Assembly: GCA_000739535.1 (NCBI GenBank)
Contig: DF820472.1
Location: forward strand, 227,588-291,587
DNA length: 64,000 bases
DNA from: Candidatus Vecturithrix granuli
GTDB taxonomy: Bacteria > Moduliflexota > Moduliflexia > Moduliflexales > Moduliflexaceae
Reading direction: 5' to 3'
Shown here: positions 1 to 8,654 of the stretch, piece after piece
Layout: every line of letters begins with the position of its first letter
How positions within the stretch are numbered: the stretch's first letter is position 1
Program-made: the position numbers and the translations under genes
The notes under the pieces: model-generated
Told to the model about the DNA's origin: nothing
Seen by the model: only the letters and a program-made list of their open reading frames with translations
The model's database searches: none

Positions 1-138
1 TCCCGCAAGCGGGCAGGGCTGTGAAGTTCTGTGGATGTTTGTCATCTCGACTTCGCTCGACGTGCGGTGTTCCGGTCATCGAGCGAAGTCGAGATGACAA
101 ACATCCACAGAACTTCACAGCCCTGCCCGCTTGCGGGA
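1..138. repeat. Giant perfect inverted repeat (60-bp arms)
   Basis: Bases 1-60 are the exact reverse complement of 79-138, with an 18-base loop (61-78). The inner part of each arm carries the motif CTCGACTTCGCTCGA, which recurs in other intergenic inverted repeats of this window, and the whole element is clearly related to the one at 38962-39070. It may extend left of the window. It could act as a bidirectional terminator or be a non-autonomous mobile repeat; the sequence alone does not say. Confidence 0.9.
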
Positions 139-187
139 GGATTGAGGGGGAGAGTGCGTAACATAAGTAACTAATTATCTTGAAAGC

Positions 188-1210
188 CTACTTTCCGGTT
201 ATTTCAGCCCATTTTTTCTTCCAGGCATCAACATTCTCGGCAGCTTTTTTCAGATCCCAGGGAGCTAGATCGAGGGATTCAAACGGCGGCACGCCTTCCG
301 GGAGTTCGACCCCTGTTCGCACCGGATAGCGATACCCGTTTTGGGCGTTAATTTTTCCGGCAGTGGGGGAGAGTAAGAAATCAATAAACTTCCGGGCGCT
401 TTCCAAATTCGGCGCGCCTTTCAGGATGGAAGCCGCGCCAATTTCAAATCCGGTATCCTCCGGGAACACGACCACAATCGGAAGGTTTCCTTGAATTTTT
501 TGTTTCAGCGTATCATGCCCCCAGGCAAACCCTACGATGGCTTCTCCCTGACTGACAAGGGGAATAGAACCATTGGCTCCTTTTGTGTATTGGGCGACAT
601 TCGGGTGTAATTTGCTGATGTACTCGAATCCGGCTTCTTCGCTTCCCAGACGGAAAATTTGAGCAGCCATCATCAAATACGCGCCGCCGGTGGTTGCAGG
701 GTTGGACGCAATCACTTCGCCTTTGTAGGCAGGATGTAACAGATCGTCCCAGGTTGAAGGAGGTTCGATGCCTTGAGGAGCAATTTCTTCTTTGTAGCGT
801 TTCTCATTGTACAGCAGACATAATCCCCCGAAATACCAACCGGTCCAATAGCCATCCGGATCAACAAACTGTTCTGATATCCCGGCTTCTTTGATCACAG
901 GGGATGTGTATTTTTCAAGAAAATCTCCTGCTGCAAGCTCAGCATGGTAATTGGAGTTCCCGCCGATAAACACATCTGCCCGGGGATTGGCGGCTTCAGT
1001 TTTAATTCTGCCTGAGACTGTGCCCGCCTGTTCAAGCTGCACGCCCACTTCGGCTTCAATACCGGTTTCTTCTGTAAACGCTGCGGCAAGTTCATTCACA
1101 GTTTTTTCATCCAGCGCAGCATAAATAATTACCTTTTCCGCCGCTGCGCTGTAGGCTAACACACCTGTCATCAAGCATACAAGCAACAAACAACGCATAC
1201 ACTTTTTCAT
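188..1210 (-). CDS. Periplasmic iron(III)-type ABC transporter substrate-binding protein
   Basis: A 340-residue extracellular solute-binding protein, family 1, of the type that binds ferric iron or 2-aminoethylphosphonate. It has a cleavable signal peptide (about residues 1-24, ending AYSAAA), then the typical start of the mature domain (VIIYAALDE), a YNEKRY segment and GEVIASNPATTGG, all usual for FbpA-like proteins. A GGGAGG ribosome-binding site precedes the ATG. No permease or ATPase gene lies beside it inside the window; partners could lie to the left, beyond the hairpin at 1-138. The family is clear, the ligand is not. Confidence 0.85.
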   Translation of the reverse strand: MKKCMRCLLLVCLMTGVLAYSAAAEKVIIYAALDEKTVNELAAAFTEETGIEAEVGVQLEQAGTVSGRIKTEAANPRADVFIGGNSNYHAELAAGDFLEKYTSPVIKEAGISEQFVDPDGYWTGWYFGGLCLLYNEKRYKEEIAPQGIEPPSTWDDLLHPAYKGEVIASNPATTGGAYLMMAAQIFRLGSEEAGFEYISKLHPNVAQYTKGANGSIPLVSQGEAIVGFAWGHDTLKQKIQGNLPIVVVFPEDTGFEIGAASILKGAPNLESARKFIDFLLSPTAGKINAQNGYRYPVRTGVELPEGVPPFESLDLAPWDLKKAAENVDAWKKKWAEITGK

Positions 1211-1237
1211 GGTAATCCTCCCATGATTTAACAGGTA

Positions 1238-1283
1238 TTATCGGAAATAAGAAATTATTCTGCATATTCCCTTCCTCCGATAA
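1238..1283. repeat. Short inverted repeat upstream of the binding protein
   Basis: TTATCGGA at 1238-1245 is repeated inverted as TCCGATAA at 1276-1283, between the binding-protein start and the upstream gene. A similar pair (TCGGAAATAA and TTATTTCCGA) occurs in 62879-62980. It may be an operator or a small repeat; no regulator is identified. Confidence 0.45.
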
Positions 1284-1429
1284 TATCTATTTCTTGTTTT
1301 TGGGTCATCACAGCATAAACATTCCTGACGAAAGTGCTTTCTCTAAACGCCCACCGCCTCCTTTTCTCTAACCTGATTTCACTGATACTTTCACACCTCA
1401 CAAATTTTCTGTTGTCAAGCAAATTCCAA

Positions 1430-2002
1430 TTAATTTTCTTTTACCGTTTGAAAAGTAAATTGGGCGAGTCTGCGCCAATCTTTGAGGGCGATATTGGATG
1501 AACACAAGGTTACATACATATCTTTGACCTCAAATCGTATTTGAAAATCTTTCCCAATCTCTGCAATAATCTTTTCCTTGATCTCACGCGAGAAATTCCC
1601 GTACATGAGGCTCAAGTGAGGGAAGAATTCTGGCTCTCGGCCACTACGAAAAAGGGTTCTGGCCTTTTGATGGGCTTCCATAAGTTCTTCAGTTTTTTCT
1701 ATGTTGATAAAAAGCGATCTAAAATACTCATTCAGAAGACCTGCCGTCGTTAGATGAAGCGTGAACGGCTTCAGGAAATTGGCTAACTGCTGAGTTTTAG
1801 ATGACACCTCCTGTTCAAGGAGGGAAAGATTGCCAAGTAACGTCACGTGCGGCTCGAAAGATGGCGTGGAGTATTGTTTGCTTATCTGAGTGATGATCTG
1901 AGCCAGTCTATCAAAAACAGGTTCAGGCGGGAGTATCCAAATTGAGTATTCTCGTATTCTTGTCATAAGGCTTCTTTCTCCGTATCCATAGGCAATATCC
2001 AT
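1430..2002 (-). CDS. Cyclic phosphodiesterase-like / 2'-5' RNA ligase superfamily protein
   Basis: About 190 residues. Two H-x-T/S-x motifs of the 2H phosphoesterase superfamily are visible, HVTL (in PSFEPHVTLLG) and HLSL (in FFPHLSLMYG), together with the IREYSIWILPP start that is typical of cyclic phosphodiesterase-like proteins. Family members hydrolyse 2',3'-cyclic or related nucleotide phosphodiesters; the substrate here is unknown. The start is ambiguous: the ATG at 2002 has a GAGGAG site six bases upstream, while a later ATG at 1963 (MTRIREYS) fits the usual family N-terminus and also has a purine-rich upstream stretch. It stands alone between the binding protein and the heme genes. 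Confidence 0.75.
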   Translation of the reverse strand: MDIAYGYGERSLMTRIREYSIWILPPEPVFDRLAQIITQISKQYSTPSFEPHVTLLGNLSLLEQEVSSKTQQLANFLKPFTLHLTTAGLLNEYFRSLFINIEKTEELMEAHQKARTLFRSGREPEFFPHLSLMYGNFSREIKEKIIAEIGKDFQIRFEVKDMYVTLCSSNIALKDWRRLAQFTFQTVKEN

Positions 2003-2091
2003 ATTCATCTCCTCGAAAGGAGGGAAATTATGGCGTATCTCACCCTGATGAGTCAGGATGGCATGGATTATATCACCTGTTCTGGGTTCAA

Positions 2092-3135
2092 TTAAACGCT
2101 CTCATTCTGCTGTCTGTCCCACTCATAAAAAGCCTCACTGAAATAATCAACTCGTTGTTTTTTGTATTCTTTGACCGTGTATAAGGCTTGATATTGAGGC
2201 GTTTCGTCACAGTAAGCCGCCAGGTCCGCCACGATGTTTTCAATGTCAGCATGAGTCCTGCCGTGAATCATGGTGTAGATATTATATGACCAGGCTGAAG
2301 CCGTGAGGCGTTCATAACAGTGGCTAATGGCGTCGTACTTCACCGCATGATCTGTAAAAGATTGAATCGCCCGGTCGGGGATCTTCCAGACGACCATCGC
2401 ATTGGCGGTGAATCCTGCGCTTGTATGCCTGAGAATCGCGGCAAAGCGGCGTATTTTTTGAGTGGTTTTTAAGGTCGTTAATAATTTCAAGACAGTTTCT
2501 TCCTTGACATCACAGCGCGAAGCTATATCATAGAAAGGCGTTGGGATAAGCGGCAAATCGTTTTGCAGTTCTCGCATCAGGCAGCGCTGAATATCGGCAG
2601 GCAGAACCTCTGGCAACGGCGGAGAATCATTCAGCCTGGGTTCAGGATACGAAGGAATACCTGGGAAATTTTGCTGCTGACTGAAGTTGAGATACACCTG
2701 TCGTTTAAACATTCGGATCGCAGGTAGATTCAAAAATTGTGCACAGGAGGTTTTCTGCGCTAATTGCGATAAATGTTCTATCAGGTCAAGATCGCGGGGA
2801 ATTGAGAGGGTAAACCAGAGATTGAAACGGTGAGCGCGCTGATAATTGTGGCTGACGCCCGGGTGCGAGTTGATCATCTTGGCTGCGGCGTCAAGTCGCT
2901 CGTTCTCAATCTGAAACGCCGCTAAAGTACTGTGAAACCCCAGGGCCTTTGCATCGAAGATCGCGCTGATCTGGCGTATAATGCCGCGTTCCTTGAGAGA
3001 ATGCAAGAGCGTAAGAACCTCTTGCTCGGATGCGCCAAGCATTTCGGCCAGCACCTGATACGGCTTTGATGTGCATGGAAAATGTCTCTGAATAAGGTCT
3101 AAAAGCTGTTGTTCTTTTTCTGTAAGCGTGTACAT
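2092..3135 (-). CDS. Siroheme decarboxylase, AhbA/AhbB fusion (NirDL-like)
   Basis: Two Lrp/AsnC-like units are fused in one chain of about 347 residues. Each has a winged helix followed by a ferredoxin-like sensor fold. The first half contains the AhbB-type segment HNYQRAHRFNLWFTLS; the second contains the AhbA-type segment SHCYERL...YNIYTMIHG. In characterised systems AhbA and AhbB (or NirD-L and NirG-H) decarboxylate siroheme to 12,18-didecarboxysiroheme. It is transcribed divergently from the precorrin-2 dehydrogenase gene, with about 60 bases between starts, which fits a role in the same pathway. An upstream ATG at 3147 abuts the AAAGG site directly, so 3135 is preferred. Confidence 0.85.
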   Translation of the reverse strand: MYTLTEKEQQLLDLIQRHFPCTSKPYQVLAEMLGASEQEVLTLLHSLKERGIIRQISAIFDAKALGFHSTLAAFQIENERLDAAAKMINSHPGVSHNYQRAHRFNLWFTLSIPRDLDLIEHLSQLAQKTSCAQFLNLPAIRMFKRQVYLNFSQQQNFPGIPSYPEPRLNDSPPLPEVLPADIQRCLMRELQNDLPLIPTPFYDIASRCDVKEETVLKLLTTLKTTQKIRRFAAILRHTSAGFTANAMVVWKIPDRAIQSFTDHAVKYDAISHCYERLTASAWSYNIYTMIHGRTHADIENIVADLAAYCDETPQYQALYTVKEYKKQRVDYFSEAFYEWDRQQNESV

Positions 3136-3195
3136 GATGATTGACATCCTTTGAGTTGGTTTCGGCTTTTTTATAGAACTACAATTATACGCATA

Positions 3196-3852
3196 ATGAA
3201 TACATTATTTCCAATTTTTTTGAAACTCAACAATCAACTCTGCACAGTCGTCGGGGGCGGACAAATTGCCGCACGAAAAATCTCCGGGCTGCTTGAATGT
3301 CAGGCGGTTGTCAGAGTCATTGCCTCGGCGGCGATTCCTGCTCTCCATCAACTGCACCAGGAACAGAAAATCGAGTTGCATGAACGCGCGTATCAACCGG
3401 GCGATATTCAAGATTCAGTGCTGGTCGTGGCCGCCACAAACGACGACAAACTCAACACGCGGATTGCGCAGGAATGCGCACAAGAACGTATTCTGTGTAA
3501 TATTGTGGATACCCCTGACTTGTGTAGTTTTTATTATGGTTCAGTTTATACCTGCGGCGATCTGAAAATTGCGATTTCCACAAACGGCGCCGCGCCGGCG
3601 TTTGGCAAAAAAATTCAAGCCGAACTGGCGGAACGTTACCCTGAAACCTTGCTCCCTTATATGCGTTACTTACAACACATGCGCGCAATCGTCAAGGAGA
3701 AAATTGCGTCACCGGCCCAACGCCAAAAAATTTTGGAGACTATCGTGCATGATACGGAGTTTTTCGCGCGTGCTCAAGGCCCGGAATTTCAAGATGCTGT
3801 TGATGCGCTCGATTATGCAAAGGAACTGGAAACGTGGTTAGAAATCCATTGA
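3196..3852 (+). CDS. Precorrin-2 dehydrogenase / sirohydrochlorin ferrochelatase-type protein (CysG N-terminal, SirC/Met8-like)
   Basis: About 218 residues. The N-terminus carries the NAD-binding glycine motif VVGGGQIAARKI (residues 18-29) of the CysG N-terminal domain, then VVAATND and the CNIVDTPDLCSFYYGSV segment typical of precorrin-2 dehydrogenases, and ISTNGAAPAFGKKI. The enzyme oxidises precorrin-2 to sirohydrochlorin; some members also insert iron. The ATG at 3196 (MNTLFP) is chosen because family proteins begin here. It is the first gene of a tight operon with hemC (19-base overlap) and cobA-hemD, which makes siroheme, the substrate of the divergent AhbA/AhbB fusion. Confidence 0.9.
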   Translation: MNTLFPIFLKLNNQLCTVVGGGQIAARKISGLLECQAVVRVIASAAIPALHQLHQEQKIELHERAYQPGDIQDSVLVVAATNDDKLNTRIAQECAQERILCNIVDTPDLCSFYYGSVYTCGDLKIAISTNGAAPAFGKKIQAELAERYPETLLPYMRYLQHMRAIVKEKIASPAQRQKILETIVHDTEFFARAQGPEFQDAVDALDYAKELETWLEIH

Positions 3853-4745
3853 TAGCCGGAAGCCGTGGAAGCACGCTGGCCCTGAAACAAACCCAGGCTG
3901 TGATTGACGCGCTGACTCAATGCACGCCTTTTTTAGCCTGCGCGATCACGATCACCAAAACTCAGGGAGATCATCTGCTGGATGTTCCGCTGGCGAAAAT
4001 CGGCGGAAAGGGCTTGTTTACCAAAGAATTAGAACAGAGTTTGCTGCGCGGCGAGATTGATTTTGCAGTCCACAGTCTGAAAGATCTGCCGATTGAATTG
4101 CCGGCGGGATTGACGATAGGGGCGTATCTGCCTCGCGAACTGCCGAATGATGCGCTGATCAGCAAAGGAAATCGAAAACTGAAGGATCTTCCCTGCGGTG
4201 CAACCCTGGCAACCGGGAGTTTACGCCGCAAGCTGCAACTGTTGGAATATCGCCCGGATTTAAAATTTACGGATATTCGCGGCAACATTGAAACGCGCCT
4301 GCAAAAACTGGCAGACAATAATTGGGCTGGACTTATTTTAGCCTATGCCGGATTACAACGACTGGAAAAATCCGAACTGGTCAGCGAGATTCTGCCGACC
4401 GATCTGATGTATCCTGCGGTCGGCCAGGGAATTATTGCGATAGAATGCCGCGAAGACGCCGAATTGTTGGCGCTCTTTGCAGGCATCAATGATCGCGCAA
4501 CGCAAATCTGTGCGCTTGCCGAACGAGCCTTTTTAGAAGGCATGGGCGGCGGATGTCAAATCCCGTTGGGCATCATTTCGCGCATTCATGACGGCGTGTT
4601 GCAGCTTTCAGGCAAATTTTTGCTTGAAGGGCGATGCGCCGGCGTCACACATTCCATTCAAGGCGAGGCCGATCAACCTGTTCTCATTGGAAAACGATTG
4701 GCAGAGGAGCTGTTAACCTTATGCAGACAGGCACAGTGTATTTAG
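3834..4745 (+). CDS. hemC: Hydroxymethylbilane synthase (porphobilinogen deaminase)
   Basis: A 303-residue HemC. It polymerises four porphobilinogens into hydroxymethylbilane in the cytoplasm. The family motifs are all present: AGSRGSTLALKQTQ at the start, TQGD, GKGLFTKELEQ, HSLKDLP, ATGSLRRKLQL, DIRGNIETRL and the GGGCQIPLG loop whose cysteine (about residue 241) holds the dipyrromethane cofactor. The start codon is GTG at 3834, inside the end of the upstream precorrin-2 dehydrogenase gene, so the two are probably translationally coupled. It overlaps the downstream cobA-hemD gene by 25 bases. Confidence 0.96.
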   Translation: MVRNPLIAGSRGSTLALKQTQAVIDALTQCTPFLACAITITKTQGDHLLDVPLAKIGGKGLFTKELEQSLLRGEIDFAVHSLKDLPIELPAGLTIGAYLPRELPNDALISKGNRKLKDLPCGATLATGSLRRKLQLLEYRPDLKFTDIRGNIETRLQKLADNNWAGLILAYAGLQRLEKSELVSEILPTDLMYPAVGQGIIAIECREDAELLALFAGINDRATQICALAERAFLEGMGGGCQIPLGIISRIHDGVLQLSGKFLLEGRCAGVTHSIQGEADQPVLIGKRLAEELLTLCRQAQCI

Positions 4746-6253
4746 TCGGGGCCGGTCCCGGCGATCCGGGCTTATTAACGCTTAAAGGCAAAGCCTGTTT
4801 AGAAAAAGCCGACATCGTTATTTATGATGCGCTGGCGAACGAAAGTTTGCTCAACTATCTTCAGCCGCAGGCAAAACGGGTCTATGTCGGCAAAAAAGCC
4901 GGACAACACACCATGAAACAGGACGACATCAACGCGTTATTGGTTGAGTCGGCGCGCCAATATGCCCATGTTGTGCGCTTAAAAGGTGGGGATCCCTTTG
5001 TGTTCGGACGCGGCGGCGAAGAAGCCCTGGTTTTGGCGGAAAATCAGATTCCTTTTGAAATTGTGCCCGGTGTGACCGCTGGAATTGCCGTGCCTGCCTA
5101 CAGCGGCATTCCAGTGACGCACCGCGATACAGCCACAAGTGTGGCCTTTGTGACCGGCCACGAATCCCCGGATAAAACCGAGGAAGATGCGCAGGTGGAT
5201 TGGCAGCGCATGGCCCGCAGTTGTGATACGCTCGTGATCTATATGGGCGTCAAAAATCTGCCGTATATCGTGCAAGAATTGAAGACTGCGGGTCTGCCGG
5301 ACGATACGCCGGTCGCCGTGATTTGCGACGGCACCTATCCTGCACAGCGCACGCTGACCGGTACCCTACAGACGATTGCCTCACAAGCGCAGGAACAGAA
5401 CGTGAAGCCGCCGGCCATGATTGTAGTTGGTTCTGTTGTGAAACTGCACGATTCGCTCTCCTGGTTTGAACAACGCCCCTTATTCGGGCAAACCATCGTG
5501 GTCACACGCAATGCCGATGCTGACGCCAGATTGACGAATTTGCTCGAAGATCAGGGCGCGCAGGTTTTGCACTTCCCGACCATTGAGATCGTCGAAGGGA
5601 TTCCCAATCCGGATATGGAACAGGCCATGCAGCAGCTTGCAAGCTACGATTGGTTGATTTTCACCAGCGGGAATGCAGTCAGAATCTTCTTTCAACAACT
5701 TTTGACTGACAACCGTGATATTCGTGCGCTCCATGACCTCAAAATCGCCGCCATCGGCAAACCGACAGCAGAACAGTTGCAGACTTATCACCTGCACGCC
5801 GATTTTGTCCCGGACCAGTTTACCTCTGAACAATTAGTTGCAGGAATGCTGGCTCAGAGGATAGGAACGAACACGCGCATCTTATTTCCCTGTTCGAACC
5901 TGTCGAATCCGCATATTGCCGAACAGTTCAGGCAGGCGGGTGCCACTATTGACGTGCTTCCGGTGTACGAGACTCGGCTCAGCACGCCGGAAGCAAAAAA
6001 GGTTGACGAATTGAAGTCATTGATTCAGCATGGGCAGGTTTCCTGGATTACCTTTACCAGCAGCAGCACCGTACATAATTTTGTGCAGCTTGTGGGTCAA
6101 GAGTTTCTGGCCGAATATCATGAGCGAATTCCGGCCGCCTCAATCGGGCCGGTCACGACCGCCACGTTAGAAGAATATGGCCTCCGGCCGCGCGTCACCG
6201 CCAGCAAGCACACCTATCAGGGACTTGTGAATGCTATGCGAGGGGATGAATAA
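4721..6253 (+). CDS. cobA-hemD: Fused uroporphyrinogen-III C-methyltransferase / uroporphyrinogen-III synthase
   Basis: A 510-residue bifunctional protein. Residues 1 to about 250 are the SAM-dependent uroporphyrinogen-III methyltransferase (SUMT), with VYLVGAGPGDPGLLTLKG at the start and RLKGGDPFVFGRGGEE. The rest, after PLFGQTIVVTRN, is a HemD uroporphyrinogen-III synthase with FTSGNAV and TFTSSSTV segments. Together the halves cyclise hydroxymethylbilane and methylate it to precorrin-2. The ATG at 4721 lies within the end of hemC and begins exactly at the SUMT domain. The fusion is known in anaerobes and clostridia and fits the siroheme branch encoded around it. Confidence 0.95.
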   Translation: MQTGTVYLVGAGPGDPGLLTLKGKACLEKADIVIYDALANESLLNYLQPQAKRVYVGKKAGQHTMKQDDINALLVESARQYAHVVRLKGGDPFVFGRGGEEALVLAENQIPFEIVPGVTAGIAVPAYSGIPVTHRDTATSVAFVTGHESPDKTEEDAQVDWQRMARSCDTLVIYMGVKNLPYIVQELKTAGLPDDTPVAVICDGTYPAQRTLTGTLQTIASQAQEQNVKPPAMIVVGSVVKLHDSLSWFEQRPLFGQTIVVTRNADADARLTNLLEDQGAQVLHFPTIEIVEGIPNPDMEQAMQQLASYDWLIFTSGNAVRIFFQQLLTDNRDIRALHDLKIAAIGKPTAEQLQTYHLHADFVPDQFTSEQLVAGMLAQRIGTNTRILFPCSNLSNPHIAEQFRQAGATIDVLPVYETRLSTPEAKKVDELKSLIQHGQVSWITFTSSSTVHNFVQLVGQEFLAEYHERIPAASIGPVTTATLEEYGLRPRVTASKHTYQGLVNAMRGDE

Positions 6254-6302
6254 TTGTTCGCGGTCCTGTGAGCAAACCGCCTCAAATTTCACAAAAATAA
6301 GA

Positions 6303-6321
6303 TTGACAACACGTTGATGTA
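6303..6321 (+). promoter_or_regulatory. Shared TTGACA-containing 19-mer upstream of the methyltransferase
   Basis: A 19-base segment beginning TTGACAACACG occurs here and again at 26070-26088 with one mismatch, in both cases in an intergenic space. The TTGACA would suit a -35 box, but no well-spaced -10 box follows, so its nature as promoter or repeat is open. Confidence 0.35.
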
Positions 6322-6352
6322 GGATTGCAAGTATATAAGCGAAGGAGTTATT

Positions 6353-6394
6353 ATGAAAGAGCTGAGATATACTTTATCAATAGGAAATACATAA
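6353..6394 (+). CDS. Possible 13-codon leader peptide coupled to the methyltransferase
   Basis: A tiny open reading frame, MKELRYTLSIGNT, has a good GAAGGAG site at the right distance, and its stop codon overlaps the methyltransferase ATG as TAATG. This arrangement would allow translational coupling or leader control. It could equally be chance or the relic of a shortened gene. No homology is recognised. Confidence 0.35.
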   Translation: MKELRYTLSIGNT

Positions 6395-7299
6395 TGCAAG
6401 TGTATGAAAGAGATCATCATAAAATTATTCAAGCTGACGTATTTGAAGGATTAAGAACGATTTCGGATCAGAGTATTGACCTCATTTTTTGTGATCCTCC
6501 CTATAATATCGGCAAAAACTTTCATGGAAGAAAAGATCAATGGGAATCTGACGACGCCTATTTAGCCTGGTGTTATCAATGGATTGATCAATGTCTTGCG
6601 AAATTAAAGCCTTATGGCACGTTGTATGTCATGGCAGCAACGCAAAATATGCCATATTTAGACCTTTATCTGCGAAGAAAAATGACCATTCTCTCAAGGA
6701 TTGTATGGTGCTATGATAGTTCTGGAGTACAAGCGAAAAATTACTTTGGTTCATTATATGAGCCGATTTTACATTGTGTGAAAGATAAAAACAATTACAC
6801 GTTTAATGCTCAGGATATTCTTGTCGAAGCCAGGACTGGTGCAGTTAGAAAGTTGATTGACTATAGAAAGTCTATTCCTACAACCTACAATTCTCAAAAA
6901 GTTCCAGGAAATGTATGGCAGATTCCAAGAGTCCGCTATCGAATGCCAGAATACGAAGAACATCCGACCCAAAAGCCAATTGCATTGTTGGAACGCATTA
7001 TTTTAGCCAGTTCAAATGTCAATGACACTGTGCTAGATCCATTTTCAGGAACCTTTACCACATCCTTTGTTGCAAAACAATACGGAAGAAAATCCATCGG
7101 AATAGAAATTGAAGAAAGTTATGTAAAAATTGGTCTAAGGCGGTTAGAGATATGCTCAGAATATCAGGGAGAGAGACTTTCTAAGCCTTTAAAAAAATAT
7201 GAAGGCGGATATAAACAGTTGACATTGTTGGAGGAAGGCAATGGAACATCTCTTTACAAAGAAGCAGCTTTGCCAATCTCTATGCAAAGTATGTGCTGA
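6394..7299 (+). CDS. DNA adenine N6-methyltransferase, YhdJ-like
   Basis: About 301 residues. The catalytic motif DPPY is at residues 34-37 (LIFCDPPYNIGKNF), and the SAM-binding motif is in the C-terminal half (VLDPFSGTFTTS), preceded by HPTQKP. The order is that of beta-class methyltransferases. Long stretches such as YVMAATQNMPYLDLYLR, SSGVQAKNYFGS and YEPILHCVKDK resemble E. coli YhdJ, which methylates adenine in ATGCAT; the target here is not proven. The gene is visibly AT-richer than the heme genes on both sides and looks acquired. It has no intact restriction partner (see 7241-7342). Confidence 0.87.
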   Translation: MQVYERDHHKIIQADVFEGLRTISDQSIDLIFCDPPYNIGKNFHGRKDQWESDDAYLAWCYQWIDQCLAKLKPYGTLYVMAATQNMPYLDLYLRRKMTILSRIVWCYDSSGVQAKNYFGSLYEPILHCVKDKNNYTFNAQDILVEARTGAVRKLIDYRKSIPTTYNSQKVPGNVWQIPRVRYRMPEYEEHPTQKPIALLERIILASSNVNDTVLDPFSGTFTTSFVAKQYGRKSIGIEIEESYVKIGLRRLEICSEYQGERLSKPLKKYEGGYKQLTLLEEGNGTSLYKEAALPISMQSMC

Positions 7300-7342
7300 T
7301 AGTGGTTGCTCAACTCAGGCATGGTTGTCGCCCACCCTTTGA
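7241..7342 (+). pseudogene. Short ORF overlapping the methyltransferase end, possible stub of a lost partner gene
   Basis: This 33-codon frame starts MEHLFTKKQLCQSL and has a GGAGGAAGG site just upstream, inside the end of the methyltransferase gene. Overlapping starts of this kind are usual for restriction enzymes placed after their methyltransferase. It stops after 33 codons, so at most it is the beginning of a deleted gene. The assignment is inference only. Confidence 0.35.
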
Positions 7343-7381
7343 ACCTGGTGAAGTGGAGTGTTGTAAGGAAATTATTGGATT

Positions 7382-8566
7382 ATGATCAGTGTTTCACGAC
7401 TATATTGCGATACGATTCATCCCTCCGATATCTTGCGTTACGGCAGAAAAGCAGGCTCCCTACCGTCGCATCTGCTGCACTATTCGCAGGATAAAAAACC
7501 GGTGGTAGTCTATAACTGCACGCAGCAATGTAATCTCAACTGCGTCCACTGCTATTCGCAGTCGAGCAGCAAAACCGTTCCGCGTGATGAACTCACAACA
7601 ACTGAGGCAAAAAAACTGCTCGATGATCTTGCGGCGTTTGGCAGTCCTGTGGTGTTGTTTTCCGGCGGAGAGCCGTTAATGCGTCACGATATTTTTGAAC
7701 TGCTTGCATACGCGGTCTCCAAAGGATTGCGGGCTGTGCTCTCCACGAATGGGACTTTGATTACTGCGCAAGCGGCGCAGCAGTTGAAAGCGGCGAAGGT
7801 CTCCTATGTCGGCGTCAGTTTGGATGGCATGGAAACCATTAACGATGCGTTTCGCGGCGCGCCAGGGGCCTTTCAACGTGCGCTGACCGGGATTCGTACT
7901 TGTATTGCGGAAGGGATCAAGGTCGGATTGCGTTTCACGATTAACAAACGCAACATCGTTGACCTTGAAAACATCTTCCAACTGCTCGAACAAGAACAAA
8001 TTCCGCGCGTCTGTTTTTATCATTTAGTGTATGCCGGCCGGGGCAGTCAATTGATTGATGAAGCCTTGCCCCTGGAAACCACTCGCGCTGTTGTTGACAA
8101 GATTCTCGATTGCACTCTTGATTTGTACCGCCGCGGCTACCCGAAAGAGGTTTTAACCGTTGACAATCACTGCGACGGCCCCTATATTTATTTGAGAATG
8201 CTGCACGAACAGCATCCGCGCGCTGAGGATGTGTATCAACTTCTGCAATACAACGGCGGTAACAGTTCTGGTATCGGGATCGGTTGTGTCAGTTGGGATG
8301 GCGCCGTCCACCCAGATCAGTTCTGGCGGCATTATGCTCTGGGAAATGTGCGTCAGCGTCCGTTTAGCGCGATCTGGACGGATCTTTCAGAGCCGCTGCT
8401 GGCAAAATTAAAGGATCGCAAAGCCTATCTGCAAGGCAGGTGTACGCAATGCCGCTGGCTGAATATCTGCAACGGCAATTTCAGAGTGCGGGCTGAGGCT
8501 GTAACCGGAAACGTTTGGGCCTGGGACCCCGCCTGTTATTTAACAGACGAGGAGATTGGTCTGTAG
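7382..8566 (+). CDS. ahbC: Radical SAM Fe-coproporphyrin III synthase (AhbC)
   Basis: A 394-residue radical SAM protein. The CX3CX2C motif for the 4Fe-4S cluster is at Cys50/54/57 ([10 protein letters not shown]), followed by FSGGEPLMR and STNGTLI. The C-terminal part has a cysteine cluster ([12 protein letters not shown]...DPACYL) for an auxiliary cluster, as in AhbC/NirJ. AhbC removes the two acetate side chains of 12,18-didecarboxysiroheme to give Fe-coproporphyrin III. The location next to hemB and ahbD supports this over other SPASM-type functions. Confidence 0.88.
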   Translation: MISVSRLYCDTIHPSDILRYGRKAGSLPSHLLHYSQDKKPVVVYNCTQQCNLNCVHCYSQSSSKTVPRDELTTTEAKKLLDDLAAFGSPVVLFSGGEPLMRHDIFELLAYAVSKGLRAVLSTNGTLITAQAAQQLKAAKVSYVGVSLDGMETINDAFRGAPGAFQRALTGIRTCIAEGIKVGLRFTINKRNIVDLENIFQLLEQEQIPRVCFYHLVYAGRGSQLIDEALPLETTRAVVDKILDCTLDLYRRGYPKEVLTVDNHCDGPYIYLRMLHEQHPRAEDVYQLLQYNGGNSSGIGIGCVSWDGAVHPDQFWRHYALGNVRQRPFSAIWTDLSEPLLAKLKDRKAYLQGRCTQCRWLNICNGNFRVRAEAVTGNVWAWDPACYLTDEEIGL

Positions 8567-8573
8567 AACTGGA

Positions 8574-8636
8574 TGTACCGCGAAACTCCGGTTTCGCGGC
8601 TGTCAACGATGTGCGAAACTGGAGTTTCGCGCTACA
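8574..8636. repeat. Inverted repeat between ahbC and hemB
   Basis: Two 24-base arms (8574-8597 and 8613-8636) match inversely with two mismatches around GCGAAACT. The right arm plus the following ACATTTTCAT and GGGAG site of hemB is nearly repeated before the gene at 42705, so a piece of this repeat carries a ribosome-binding site with it. Confidence 0.8.
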
Positions 8637-8654
8637 TTTTCATGGGAGATAAGA

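Noticed and set aside
7306-7494. 62-codon frame before ahbC
   Set aside because: It overlaps the well-supported ahbC start in another frame and has no ribosome-binding site or family.
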